Source: an uncultured Flavobacterium sp. (GTDB lineage Bacteria; Bacteroidota; Bacteroidia; Flavobacteriales; Flavobacteriaceae). From it: a stretch of DNA of 64,000 nt. The stretch spans positions 62,001-126,000 of the forward strand of contig CALTVC010000004.1 in NCBI GenBank assembly GCA_943912855.1, given 5' to 3'. Below the pieces are notes generated by a model. It saw nothing but the letters and a program-made list of their open reading frames with translations, was not told the DNA's origin and did not search any database. The position numbers were made by a program, and so were the translations under genes. Below, piece after piece: positions 9,401 to 18,900 of the stretch (positions are counted from its first letter, which is position 1; each line of letters opens with the position of its first letter).

Positions 9401-10008
9401 CGCATAATACGGGTAAAATAGAAACCACTTATAAGTAATGAAAGTAATGCTGCAATAACTATGGTAAATACCGCAACCGTACTGTACTGGCTGGTACTAT
9501 CCATACGCTCCTTAAGGAGTTTTTGCTCTTCCTTTTCAAGACTGGCTATATGTACCCTGATTTCTCCCATGAGTTCCCTGCCACGCTCTATGTCTTCGGC
9601 AAAAACAGGCCTGCCCTGGCGTTTCTGTTTTATGCGGTCGGCCATAAAATTAAAGAACGAAGACTTTAGCGGTTTAAGACTCTGCAATGTCTTTTGTTGT
9701 ATGGGGTTGTCCAGCGTTAGCATTTCTACCTCGTTAAAATAACTATCCGAATCTTTTTCGGCATCTTTATAACGGGTAAGGTAATCTTCCTTGCCGGTAA
9801 TAAGATAGCCCCTCATGCTGGTTTGCGCCTCAAGGATTACGGTATTGCCGTTATTAAGGTTATAAATTACCTGCTGGGTATGGTCTACCCACTTGTTACT
9901 GTCCAGTAATTTTTTTATAGAAAGATAGGATGCCAGCGAACTGACTATCAGTATAGCAAATGATATACTGAAGCCTACAAATAAATTTCTCCTAAAGTTA
10001 CTATCCAT
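6424..10008 (-). CDS. Hybrid sensor histidine kinase: CHASE3-HAMP-GAF-coiled coil-HK-three receivers
   Basis: This is a 1194-residue inner-membrane kinase. In order it shows TM1 (about 8-30), a helical CHASE3-like extracytoplasmic domain (about 40-170), TM2 (about 176-198), HAMP (about 200-270) and GAF (about 290-430). A Glu/Gln-rich coiled coil follows (about 432-520), then HisKA with phospho-acceptor His528 (NMSHELRTPLNS), a HATPase with DTGIGI and GGTGLGLS boxes, and three receivers (about 805-920, 950-1060, 1075-1190). Each receiver keeps an acceptor Asp (LLDIQ, ILDMG, LLDMMM). The middle receiver is the most divergent. It is flanked by a receiver-kinase upstream and a lone receiver, cheR and cheB downstream, and is probably the cluster's hub. 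Confidence 0.94.
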   Translation of the reverse strand: MDSNFRRNLFVGFSISFAILIVSSLASYLSIKKLLDSNKWVDHTQQVIYNLNNGNTVILEAQTSMRGYLITGKEDYLTRYKDAEKDSDSYFNEVEMLTLDNPIQQKTLQSLKPLKSSFFNFMADRIKQKRQGRPVFAEDIERGRELMGEIRVHIASLEKEEQKLLKERMDSTSQYSTVAVFTIVIAALLSLLISGFYFTRIMRDFRDRAKLHEALKGKDREMSERIDAVSAIAAQISEGNYDIRIDDKQSDALGVVSGSLNAMAKSLSQSFKTLSDNEWHQSGLAGLNNAIIGEKTIEQLCSDVVNYVAEYTNSSAGAIYIAENDYLLPAAGYSFVPDENRKLIPFGEGLTGQAALTGKRLELKDIDASHISVSYALGEIKPSHIVALPLVDIKTEGTLTLVSINGFTERDILFIDALGKNIGIALRAAQSRKRIQELLEETQAQSEELRAQHTELESMNAELEAQTEKLQASEEELRVQQEELQQTNEELSERSTLLEERNLEIQKKSEELEITTRYKSEFLANMSHELRTPLNSILLLSRLLSENNEENMSTEQVEFAKVIQSSGNGLLGLIDEILDLSKIEAGKMDLDYADVSMKEITGNITGLFTQMAKEKGISFIVEDKNAPLVLRTDKMRMEQIIKNLISNAIKFTSEGSVTLSVTKHPINDKLVSFTVKDTGIGIPRDKQALVFEAFQQADGSTKRKYGGTGLGLSISRELAKLLHGEISLKSEPGKGSEFTLTVPIYGSAVAQQVTVTPAFLNPKEDLLMEDEDLGIKEQDNYESFRSEVIPDAVADDRDSIKQGDRAVLIVEDDINFAKSLLDFTRKRGYKGIVSVRGDHALNLALAYRPVGVLLDIQLPMKSGWEVMEDLKGNVQTKHIPVHIMSSHKVKKESLLKGAVNFLDKPVAFEQIPDIFRRIEHFINRESQKVLIVEDNPKHAQALAFFLESNNINSEIRSDIDQGIDSLKKSDVDCVILDMGVPDRQAYDMLESVKQSPGLENLPVIVFTGKSLSMKEELKIKKYADSIIVKTAHSYQRMLDEVSLFLHLVEENKDGKRSIDKKLGSLNDILNGKKVLVVDDDVRNIYSLTKALENLKMNVITAIDGKEALNVLEQNPDTDVVLLDMMMPNMDGYETATRIRQNPSMRNLPVIAVTAKAMTGDREKCINAGASDYITKPVDVDQLLSLLRVWLYDKR

Positions 10009-10035
10009 ATATTTTTAACTGGTGTTTCTTGTTTT

Positions 10036-11244
10036 TTAATTTACCGGCAACACTATTATAAACTCTGAACCTTCGCCTGTTTTACTTTTCGCGGTTATAA
10101 TGCCGTTATGCTTATCTACAATTTTTTTGGCTATGGCAAGCCCTATGCCTGTGCCGTCGTATAGTTGCCTGTCGTTTAAGCTCTGGAAAATGATAAAGAT
10201 ACGATCCAGGTATTTTTCATCGAAACCTATCCCGTTATCTTTTACGGCTATCCTGTAATAAGGTCCTGAAGGTGCCAGCACAGCACTGTCGGCCTGTTTA
10301 TCAGACACATAATCTCCAGAAATCTCTACCACGGGCGCAATGCCTTCTTTTGCAAATTTAAGAGAGTTTCCTATAAGATTTTGAAATAATTGCCTAAGTT
10401 GGCTCGGAACTCCTTTAACATCTGCTAAAGTATTGATATTTATGGTAGCTTGTTTCTCTTCTACAAGATAATCAAAGTCGGCAACCACCTCACTGAATAC
10501 AACATTAAGGTCGGTAGTTTCGGGCACCACATTAGACGAAAGTCTCGAATATTCGAGCAAATCGCTAATGAGCCTGGACATCCTGTCTGCCGAACGCAGT
10601 GTACGGTTTATGTAATCAGCTGCGTCAGGATTGTTAACATACCTGTCGCGGATGATTTTTGTAAACATCTCTATTTTACGCAAAGGCTCTTTAAGGTCGT
10701 GCGACACCACCCAGCTAAACTGTTGCAACTCATGGTTACGCAGTTCCAGCTCCTCGTTTTTGTTAACCAGTTCTCGGGTACGCTCTTCTACCTTAATCTC
10801 AAGATTATCCTGGGCTTCCTTACGTATTTCTATTTCCTTGCTCAGCATATCGCGTATGCGGCGCAGTTCCTGTTTCTGGTCATGCAACTTCAGGAAGGTT
10901 TTCACCTTCATAATCAGCAAATCAGGGTCTACAGGTTTGGTTATATAGTCTACAGCTCCGGTTTCAAAACCGCGCGAAATGTATTTCTTTTCTTTACTTA
11001 TGGCAGATAGGAAAATTACCGGAATATCTTTGGTACGGCTACTGCCTGCCATGATTTCCATTACTTCAAATCCATCCATACCCGGCATTTGCACGTCCAG
11101 GATAATAAGCGAATAGTCTGTTTTAAGTATTTTTATAAGGGCTTCTTCACCCGAACTTGCCGAATCTGACTCAAGCGCGTGGAGCGCCAGTATTTTTTGT
11201 AACGGCAGTATGTTTTCCTTTTGATCGTCTACTATCAGTATCAT
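10036..11244 (-). CDS. Receiver-histidine kinase (soluble response-regulator kinase)
   Basis: This 402-residue cytoplasmic protein starts with a receiver (about 1-115, acceptor Asp50, LDVQMPGMDGFE). A coiled-coil linker follows (about 120-175), then HisKA with His182 (VVSHDLKEPL) and a HATPase domain with NGIGFD and GIGLAIAKKIV boxes. It has no membrane segment. Having the receiver in front suggests that its kinase activity is controlled by phosphorylation from another kinase, plausibly the hybrid kinase 27 nt downstream. It is the first gene of the signalling operon; a perfect -7 box lies at 11371-11378. Confidence 0.93.
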   Translation of the reverse strand: MILIVDDQKENILPLQKILALHALESDSASSGEEALIKILKTDYSLIILDVQMPGMDGFEVMEIMAGSSRTKDIPVIFLSAISKEKKYISRGFETGAVDYITKPVDPDLLIMKVKTFLKLHDQKQELRRIRDMLSKEIEIRKEAQDNLEIKVEERTRELVNKNEELELRNHELQQFSWVVSHDLKEPLRKIEMFTKIIRDRYVNNPDAADYINRTLRSADRMSRLISDLLEYSRLSSNVVPETTDLNVVFSEVVADFDYLVEEKQATININTLADVKGVPSQLRQLFQNLIGNSLKFAKEGIAPVVEISGDYVSDKQADSAVLAPSGPYYRIAVKDNGIGFDEKYLDRIFIIFQSLNDRQLYDGTGIGLAIAKKIVDKHNGIITAKSKTGEGSEFIIVLPVN

Positions 11245-11370
11245 GCCAAAAAGTTTTTGAACGAAACAAATGTGTTACCTCTTTGTTTCACCTCATTTAT
11301 ACAGAGGTGATTGATTATTTTAGAATATAGAATATACACGTACTGCATTATAATAAAGGTGACAAGTTTT

Positions 11371-11378
11371 CAAAAGTA
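11371..11378 (-). promoter_or_regulatory. -7 promoter box of the signalling operon
   Basis: Read on the minus strand this is TACTTTTG, a full match to the Bacteroidota -7 consensus TAnnTTTG. It gives a leader of about 120 nt before the receiver-kinase start. The nearest -33-like TTTG is further away than usual, so this is a moderate call. Confidence 0.45.
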
Positions 11379-11474
11379 TGAAAGTTTGTGTTAAACTATT
11401 GTTAACAAAGCTCCGCAACCCCTGGTTTTTGTTAAAATTAAAAACCCTTGGGGTTATGGTTAAGGCTTTATACG

Positions 11475-11482
11475 TACTTTTG
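11475..11482 (+). promoter_or_regulatory. Promoter of the endonuclease I gene
   Basis: TACTTTTG matches the Bacteroidota -7 consensus. A TTG that could serve as the -33 element is at 11448-11450, a slightly long spacing of 24 nt. The start codon lies 23 nt after the box. Confidence 0.6.
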
Positions 11483-11505
11483 GTCGATTGACTAATTTTT
11501 ATTGA

Positions 11506-12543
11506 ATGAAAAAACTATTACTACTACTTGGATTACCGTTTTTTTGCGCGGCGCAAATTCCCCAATATTACAATTCTGTAGACTTTACCCTTACAGGCGA
11601 TGCGCTTAAAACACAACTTGCCACACTGATTACAAATACGCACACTACCCAGCTCATTTATACACCCGACGTATGGACAGCACTTAAGCAAACCGATCTC
11701 GACCCTACAAACCCTGACAATGTCCTATTAATATACGGCTATGACGATACTGACTCGGCTTTAAACAACGACCGCACCCGTAGCAAAGACCTTAGCTGCC
11801 ATACCAGTAGCTGTGCCGGACATTGGGTACGTGAACACGTTTTTGCCCGTTCGCTTGGCACCCCTAATTTGGAATTTGAAGGCCCCGGAAGCGATGCACA
11901 CCACCTGCGTGCCATAGACAATAGTATGAACGGCAGCCGTAGTAACCGAAAATTTGTAGATGATAGTGGCAATGCGCACACCCTGCCTAACGACAGGTTT
12001 TATCCGGGCGATGAATGGAAAGGCGATATTGCGCGTATGATAATGTATATGTATGTTAGGTACGGCAATCAGTGTCAGCCCGCATATATAGGTATTGGCG
12101 ATACAAATTACAGCGTTAACGGCGATATGATGAATGTTTTCCTGGAATGGAACCAGGAAGACCCGGTAAGCCAATACGAAATAAACCGCAACAACATACT
12201 GCAAAACATGCAGGGAAATCGTAACCCGTTTATAGACAACCCATACCTTGCCACAAAAATATGGAATGGCCCACAGGCACAGGATAACTGGGATTTATTG
12301 TCTGTAACAGAACAGGAAATAAAAAATGTTTTTGTTTACCCTACTCTTACAACAGGAGAGATAAACATAGCAAATACACAAAACCAAACCTATACTTACA
12401 CAGTGTATAATACATTGGGGCAACAGGTTCCTTTTGTGGCTAACAGCACTTCTGTAAATATAGAAAGTAATGTTGCCGGTTTGTACTTCCTTACTCTTAA
12501 CGATGGTAAAGCACAAAAAACATTTAAAATTATAAAACAATAA
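11506..12543 (+). CDS. Secreted endonuclease I with T9SS type A sorting domain
   Basis: This 345-residue protein has a signal peptide (MKKLLLLLGLPFFCAAQ), then an endonuclease I (EndA/NucM) domain at about residues 20-260. The family core is visible in REHVFARSLG, DAHHLRAID and NGSRSNRKF, the histidine/metal region of the beta-beta-alpha-Me nucleases. The last about 70 residues (from VFVYPTLTTGEINI to a lysine-rich end) are a type A T9SS sorting domain with the usual NTLGQ and AGLYFLTL segments, so the nuclease should be exported to the surface or medium. The likely roles are scavenging nucleotides or phosphate from extracellular DNA, or loosening biofilm. The family is certain; the role is inferred. 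Confidence 0.93.
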   Translation: MKKLLLLLGLPFFCAAQIPQYYNSVDFTLTGDALKTQLATLITNTHTTQLIYTPDVWTALKQTDLDPTNPDNVLLIYGYDDTDSALNNDRTRSKDLSCHTSSCAGHWVREHVFARSLGTPNLEFEGPGSDAHHLRAIDNSMNGSRSNRKFVDDSGNAHTLPNDRFYPGDEWKGDIARMIMYMYVRYGNQCQPAYIGIGDTNYSVNGDMMNVFLEWNQEDPVSQYEINRNNILQNMQGNRNPFIDNPYLATKIWNGPQAQDNWDLLSVTEQEIKNVFVYPTLTTGEINIANTQNQTYTYTVYNTLGQQVPFVANSTSVNIESNVAGLYFLTLNDGKAQKTFKIIKQ

Positions 12544-12580
12544 TCAATCAGGGTTTACCCAAAGTTGTTTCTCACTATTC

Positions 12581-12612
12581 AAATCTCCGGCCAGCAACCG
12601 GAGATTTTTTTT
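12581..12612 (+). terminator. Terminator of the endonuclease gene
   Basis: A perfect 10-bp stem (12581-12590 with 12597-12606) with a short CCAGCA loop is followed by a run of T. Confidence 0.85.
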
Positions 12613-12727
12613 GCTTCAGAAAGACAAATCCTCTTAAAAAACTACTCCATTCCTGAAAAAATGGCTTTAAAATAAAAAACTTATCAACACGCAAACGTTG
12701 TAGAATATACCGAAAACGTTTGAATAC

Positions 12728-12757
12728 TTGTTAAAAAGTAAATACAGTGTAGTTTTA
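12728..12757 (+). promoter_or_regulatory. Promoter of the first large T9SS gene
   Basis: TTG at 12728-12730 and TAGTTTTA at 12750-12757 (7 of 8 to the -7 consensus counting only fixed bases loosely) are separated by 19 nt. The box lies inside the longer possible reading frame from 12728, which supports the ATG at 12800 as the true start. Confidence 0.55.
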
Positions 12758-12799
12758 CATATCTATTTATTAATTAAAAGATTACTTAATAACCTAAAT

Positions 12800-15586
12800 A
12801 TGAAAAAATTACTACTTCTGTTAACGGTATATTTGGGAACTGTTAGCACTATAAATGCACAGGTAGCGGTCTACTGGCGCGGGGAAGCCACAAATGGCAA
12901 CTGGGACTGGGGAAGCACCTGCGACAGCGGATCAGACGGGAACTGGTATTATACAGACTGGGGAGGCAACCGCAAACGCCCTGATTGTTACGGAGCCAAA
13001 TTCATCCATTTTGACAACAATAACCAAACCGTTATGGAGCTGAATTCTAATGATGACTTCAGTATAATACAATTGATTTTTGATGCTTCAGCAAGCAGTC
13101 CGCGTACCATAAACAGTGTTGCTTCGCGCAGAATATTTTTTAAACAGGGTGCTACTTCTAAAATTGAAAATTACTCAACAGCCACCCATACGCTAAACAT
13201 TGGCTTAAGCCTAGATAATGCTACCGAAATCAATCCCATAAACGGTAATCTTACCCTAACAGGCAATGTGAACAATAACGGTAACGCCATAAGCATTTAT
13301 GGGAACAACGCAAAGAAGCTTAGCGTTAGCGGTATTATCAGTGGCTCCGGAAGTTTTTCGTTAAAGCAAAATTCTACCGTTGAATTATCTGGTATAAACA
13401 CCTATACAGGCACTACCACAATTGAAGCAGGCACATTGGTACTAAATAATAATAGCGGTGCACTTCCTGTCACGGCAAGTATAACAGTAAACAGTGGTGC
13501 TACCCTTAAAATATCTAAAGACCAAACATTGGCAAACATTAACCTGCAAAGTGGTTCGACACTTATAATAGATTCGGGAGCTACCTTAACCCTTACCGGC
13601 ACTATAATTAGCAATGGCACCCTGGTAAACAACGGCGTACTTAAATTGAACATAGCAGGCAGTACAGTTAATTTTCCTAACGCAATTACTGTAAACGCTA
13701 TGAACGGACTGGAAGTGGCCACAGGAAATGTGAACCTTACCGCTAACATTACGCCTAATTTGCTTACCGTATCGGGCGGAGTACTCGACCTGGGCACACA
13801 TACTGCCAACAACACTTCGGGTACAGGAACATTGACACTGAGTAGCGGCACACTTAAAATAGGAGGCACTAATACGTTGCCTTCAGGGTTTGGCACATAC
13901 AGCATTACCAGCACCTCAACTACAGAATATTATGGTGCTAGCCAGCAGATAGCGGTACCGGTTAACCAAAAATACGGCAATCTTATACTCAGTGGTTCGG
14001 GACAGAAAACACTAGCTGCCAACGTGAATGTGGCAAACGACCTGACTATTGGCACAGGCACATCGCTTATTGTAAACTCAGGAAAATCGATTACTGTAGA
14101 TAACAGGATTATAAACAACGGAACACCATTATCGTTTATCATTGAAGATAACGCGGCATTGTTACAAACCAATAACGTTACAAATACCGGACAGATACTG
14201 CAGTATAAGAACAGTAACAATCTTTACAGGCTTGATTATACGCTTTGGTCATCTCCGGTTCAGGGGCAAAACCTGCAGGATTTTAGTACGGGGACTACCT
14301 CCACACGTTTTTATGAGTACAGATATGGTACCAACTCGGCAGGAACATCCTTATCTGCCTACTTTCACCTAGACCCCACAAATACAAGTTTTACTGCCGG
14401 TAAAGGCTACCTCATACGCATGCCAAACACATTATCATCTGTCTCAGGTTATGATGCAGGCACCAACCCTACCGTATTTACAGGTACATTTACCGGCTCT
14501 CCTAATAACGGCATGATTACCGTTCCTCTTTCTACCCAGGGCGACCGCTTTACCAGTGTAGGCAACCCTTACCCTTCGCCTATTAGTGTAAGCGAATTCT
14601 TTAGCCAAAATAGCAACACCATAAACGGCACTGCCTACCTGTGGCGCAAACGAAACGGTGCTGGCACCAGCACTTACGCTACACTAACTACCGTAGCTTT
14701 TACTGCTAATGGCGGTGGCAACAATACATCAAATAACACAGGCGGACAAAATGCTGCCGGATACTTTAGCGGAAACAGTAACAGCTGGGTACTTGCTCCG
14801 GGTCAGGGATTTTTGGTCCAGACCAAAACCGACGCCCCTGCAAATCCGGTAGTAACATTTAACAACAATATGCGCAGGGTGGTTCCGGGAGCAGGACAGG
14901 CTTTTTTACGCACTACGGAAAGCAATACTGCGCGTATGTGGCTAAACATTACTGATGCTACTAATGCGTTTAGTCAGGCAGCACTGGTATACACTCCGGG
15001 TGCTACAACAGGTATTGATTACGCCATGGACGGGCTTAGATATGCCGAAGATGATATAGCAGACATTTACACCCTCGCCGATACCGAAAAGCTTGCCATT
15101 CAGGCACGTCCTGAATTTACAAATACCGATGTGGTTCCACTTGGTTTTACAGCTCCGCAAGCTGGAAACTATACAATAAGCCTTGACAGAACCGAAGGTA
15201 TTTTTAATAACAGGCAAAACATTTACCTGTACGACCGCAACGAAGGCATTATAAGAAACCTGAACAACAACAGCTATGAGTTTACCACAACAGCTGGTAC
15301 ATTTAACAATAGGTTTGAGATACGATACACTACTACCGCTCTAGATTTGGAAACTCCGGAAAAAACCGAAATCATAGTATACAAAAACGGTAGCAACATT
15401 GCTTTAAATTCGGGTAGTACTATTATGAATACTGTAACGATATTCGACCTGAATGGGCGAAAAATGTATAGTTCTGATGTTCAAAACAATACATTCAACG
15501 CAAATTTGAACAATATTACGCAACAGGTTCTTATCGTTCAGATTGACACTAAAAACGGAACTGTGACAAAGAAAATAGTTTTTTAA
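12800..15586 (+). CDS. Large T9SS-exported protein with autotransporter-type beta-strand repeat
   Basis: The start at 12800 gives 928 residues with a clean signal peptide (MKKLLLLLTVYLGTVSTINAQ). A frame from TTG at 12728 also exists, but it begins inside the promoter. The N-terminal half is low-complexity Thr/Asn/Gly/Ser beta-helix-like sequence with one recognisable autotransporter-associated repeat (NTYTGTTTIEAGTLVLNN). From about nt 14140 it changes to a module shared with the next two genes: YRLDYTLWSSPV, RFYEY, YLIRMPN, GNPYPSP, WRKRNGAG, APGQGF and QARPEF. The end is a type A T9SS sorting domain (VTIFDLNGRKMY ... KKIVF). It is probably a surface adhesin or matrix protein; the function is unproven. 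Confidence 0.85.
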   Translation: MKKLLLLLTVYLGTVSTINAQVAVYWRGEATNGNWDWGSTCDSGSDGNWYYTDWGGNRKRPDCYGAKFIHFDNNNQTVMELNSNDDFSIIQLIFDASASSPRTINSVASRRIFFKQGATSKIENYSTATHTLNIGLSLDNATEINPINGNLTLTGNVNNNGNAISIYGNNAKKLSVSGIISGSGSFSLKQNSTVELSGINTYTGTTTIEAGTLVLNNNSGALPVTASITVNSGATLKISKDQTLANINLQSGSTLIIDSGATLTLTGTIISNGTLVNNGVLKLNIAGSTVNFPNAITVNAMNGLEVATGNVNLTANITPNLLTVSGGVLDLGTHTANNTSGTGTLTLSSGTLKIGGTNTLPSGFGTYSITSTSTTEYYGASQQIAVPVNQKYGNLILSGSGQKTLAANVNVANDLTIGTGTSLIVNSGKSITVDNRIINNGTPLSFIIEDNAALLQTNNVTNTGQILQYKNSNNLYRLDYTLWSSPVQGQNLQDFSTGTTSTRFYEYRYGTNSAGTSLSAYFHLDPTNTSFTAGKGYLIRMPNTLSSVSGYDAGTNPTVFTGTFTGSPNNGMITVPLSTQGDRFTSVGNPYPSPISVSEFFSQNSNTINGTAYLWRKRNGAGTSTYATLTTVAFTANGGGNNTSNNTGGQNAAGYFSGNSNSWVLAPGQGFLVQTKTDAPANPVVTFNNNMRRVVPGAGQAFLRTTESNTARMWLNITDATNAFSQAALVYTPGATTGIDYAMDGLRYAEDDIADIYTLADTEKLAIQARPEFTNTDVVPLGFTAPQAGNYTISLDRTEGIFNNRQNIYLYDRNEGIIRNLNNNSYEFTTTAGTFNNRFEIRYTTTALDLETPEKTEIIVYKNGSNIALNSGSTIMNTVTIFDLNGRKMYSSDVQNNTFNANLNNITQQVLIVQIDTKNGTVTKKIVF

Positions 15587-15622
15587 AAGCGACTCCTTTC
15601 GAATAAAATTTTACAATTTGTT

Positions 15623-15657
15623 AATCCCTACGGTTTTTTTATCGCAGGGATTTTTTC
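15623..15657 (+). terminator. Terminator after the first large T9SS gene
   Basis: A 10-bp stem with one mismatch (15623-15632 with 15643-15652) is followed by six T. Confidence 0.75.
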
Positions 15658-15958
15658 ATCAATCTGAACAAACAAAGAATGTAGCTACTTTATCAAAAAA
15701 CTACTAAACAATCACTTACACCAACAAAAGGAGGGGTTTTAAGAATAATAAAAGTTTGCAAGAGCTAAAAATTTCTCGTTTTTAATCGATCTGTGCACGA
15801 CGTTTTTAATTATTACACAAATAAAATAGTTAACCATTACATAACACATAATAGTTACATAAATAACTGGTAGAGTGTTTTTTGTGAAAATAAAAAAGTT
15901 AACTTTGCCCTTCCTTAAAAATACAAGTCAAAAAAGAAAACTATTTAACGCTTATTTT
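15658..15958 (+). other. AT-rich leader region between two T9SS genes
   Basis: I see no gene here. The region holds the -7 box at 15900-15907 and a short leader of about 50 nt. The upstream part is AT-rich without a convincing hairpin or repeat. Confidence 0.6.
15900..15907 (+). promoter_or_regulatory. -7 promoter box of the 1777-residue T9SS gene
   Basis: TAACTTTG is a perfect match to TAnnTTTG. A TTTG at 15881-15884 may be the -33 element, though the 15-nt spacing is short. The longest open frame begins upstream of the box (GTG at 15875), so translation must start later; the ATG at 15959 is the first one downstream. Confidence 0.6.
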
Positions 15959-18900
15959 ATGTTAAAAAATCTACAAAGTAATTTAATGGGGTTGTTTTTA
16001 CCTTATGATACGCTCAGAGGAAAAAGCATCTTGTGGGACAGACGTCCTTTGGCGCGTATGCAGTTCTTTACTGTATTGTTATTTGCTTTGACCTCCGTAG
16101 CGAGTTGGGGGCAGACCATTTTCACGGAAAACATGGGGTCACCTTCAGGCACAACGGCGATTTCATCGAATACATTTCAGAATTCAACTGGATCACTTAC
16201 TTATGACCAAGGAAGTGCTACTAATCCTGCCGACGTTAGAAGTTCTACAGCATCTACTTCTTACACAGGAGCATCTGGAGGCGGGAATGTATGGTTTACT
16301 ACAACCAATGCTCAATATGGTTTTGCAATAAATGGAATTGACGCTTCAAATTATACAAGCTTACAATTATCTTACGGTTATTATAAAAACAGTGGTACTG
16401 CTCATGCGACATTTCAGGTTGATTATTGGAACGGTAGCAGTTGGGTGAACATAGCAAATACTGCTGCGAATTTGTTTACTGAATCAGCTACCGCATCAAC
16501 AGGTTGGTATTCTGCAAAAACACTTTCTTTACCAGTGGGTGCACAAATTTCAGGCTTAAAAATTAGGTTTTTAAAAAGTGGATCAAATGGAATACGTATT
16601 GATGATGTAAAATTAACAGGTACTCTCCCAACCTGTACTGACCCGACCCTTACTACCACTAATTTTGGTAATAAAACAGTTAATAATGGTGATGCCAGTT
16701 TTACGCAAACCATTACGTCAAATTCACCGGGTGCTATAACCTATAGTAGTGGTACAACCAGTGTAGCTACCGTAAACAGCAGTACTGGGGCAGTTACTAT
16801 AGTGGCTCCCGGAACTAGCATTATTACCGCTTCTCAAGCAGCAAGCGGTTCTTATTGTGCCGCTACGGCCACATACACACTTACAGTAAACTCAACTACT
16901 CCTTCTGTTTCGGCAACAGGAACTCTGGTAGCCGTACCTACTACATACGGTACAGCATCATCTAACACCACATTTACAGCTTCGGGTGCTAACCTTACAG
17001 CACCTATTATTATAACTGCACCAAGTGGATATGAAATATCTACGGCTTCAGCCAGCGGTTTTGGCAGCAGCGTAAGTCTTACGCCTACCAGTGGAACTGT
17101 GAGTGCAACAACGATATATGTACGCATAGCCGCTACAACTACTGTAGGAAACTATTCGGGTAACATAACACTAAACAGTGCTAGTTCCCCTGTAGCCAGT
17201 ACTAGCATAGCTACTGTTAGCAGTACTGTTAGTGCAAAAGCACTTACTATTACAGGTCTTACAGGTGGCAGCAAAGTATATGACGCTACTCTAACAGCTC
17301 CTGTAGCTGGTACTGCGACATTAAATGGTATAGTAAATAACGACCCTATTACGTTAAGCGGCACTCCTGCGTACAACTTTACTACAAAGGCAGTGGGTAC
17401 TAATGCCATAAACATAACTGGATTAAGCGTAACAGGCACTAACGCCAGCAGTTATTCTTTAACCCTACCTTCTCTTACAGGTACTATAACAACAAAATCT
17501 GTAACGGTAACAGGTGCTACAGCACAAGACAAAACTTATAATGGCACAACCGCAGCTGTAGTAAGTGGCGGTACTGTTGTAGGCGCCATAACTAACGATG
17601 CGGTATCTGTGAGCACAACCGGAACATTTGCAAGTGCTAACGCAGGTACAGGCATAGGGGTAACCATAGCCCTTACAGGCAATGACGCAACAAACTACAG
17701 CCTTACTCAGCCAAACATTACGGCTAACATAAACAAGGCAAATCCAACCTTTGGTACAGTTGCTATATCTTTAGGTGTAGGAAGCACTTATTCTCTTACA
17801 GCATCAAGTATTTCTAACTCTGATGGAACTCTTAGTTATGGCATAACAAACACAGCTATTGCTACCGTAAGCGGAACCACAATTAATGGTATAGCCGTGG
17901 GGTCTACCATACTTAACGTAAATCAGGCTGCAAGCACTAATTATAATGCAGGTAACACTTCTTATACTGTAAATGTTACTGCTATAACTTATAATGTAGG
18001 TGACTTCCGTACCAAAACAGGAGGTACGTGGACTAACAGAAGCCCAATAGGTACAGCTACCTGGCAGAGATACACCGCTTCAGGCTGGGTTGATGCAGTT
18101 GACGGTAATGGAGTTAATGTAGAGCCTTCTGGTACAGCGAGCAGTAATTATACGGTTTATATTACTCAAGATGTAACATTACCTACGAGCACTACACAAA
18201 ATGCTACTGCTAGACTGTATGTAACAAACAATGCTACATTTACATACGGTACAAGTGCATTATGGACATTCCGTAACCTTATCATTGATAATGGGGCTAC
18301 GATGGAAATGCAAACAAGGTTTACCGTTTTAAGTAGTGGTAACTTTGAAATTTATGACGGCGGTAATTTTGTATTTAACCATGATTCGAATGCCGGAGCA
18401 AGTTCTTCGCTAGCAAGCTCCCTTTGGAATGGTACTGAAGTTTTCCACCCGAACTCAAATTTCTACATCCGTAATCACGATACTGGTTCAGGAAATTATT
18501 TATTTCCAGCTGATGCTAACTTTACATCTAATACTTACAATGGTGTTAAAGCTTACTTCGGTAATCTTATCATAAATTCTTCGGGTAATGAAGTAAGGCT
18601 AACTACTACTAACCTTTCGGCAGGTAGTACAAACTTATATCTAACACACAAGAATCTTGAGTTTGCCCCTACAAGCTCGTATAACTTATTTTACGGAGGT
18701 GCTACCTGGAACATTGGAGGTAACCTTGTAATAAATCAGCCAACAGGTACCACAACTTCTTACAATCTTGGTGTTACTACTTCAGCTGTTACAATTACAC
18801 TTAACGTTAAAGGAAACTTCATCAATAACTCTAAAAACCTTTTAAGGCTTTTAAACAATGCCTCAGCAAATGTAACGTTTAATGTTGACGGAGATATTAC

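Noticed and set aside
12728..12799. A 24-codon extension of the first large T9SS gene from TTG
   Set aside because: The -33/-7 promoter lies inside this stretch and the signal peptide starts at 12800.
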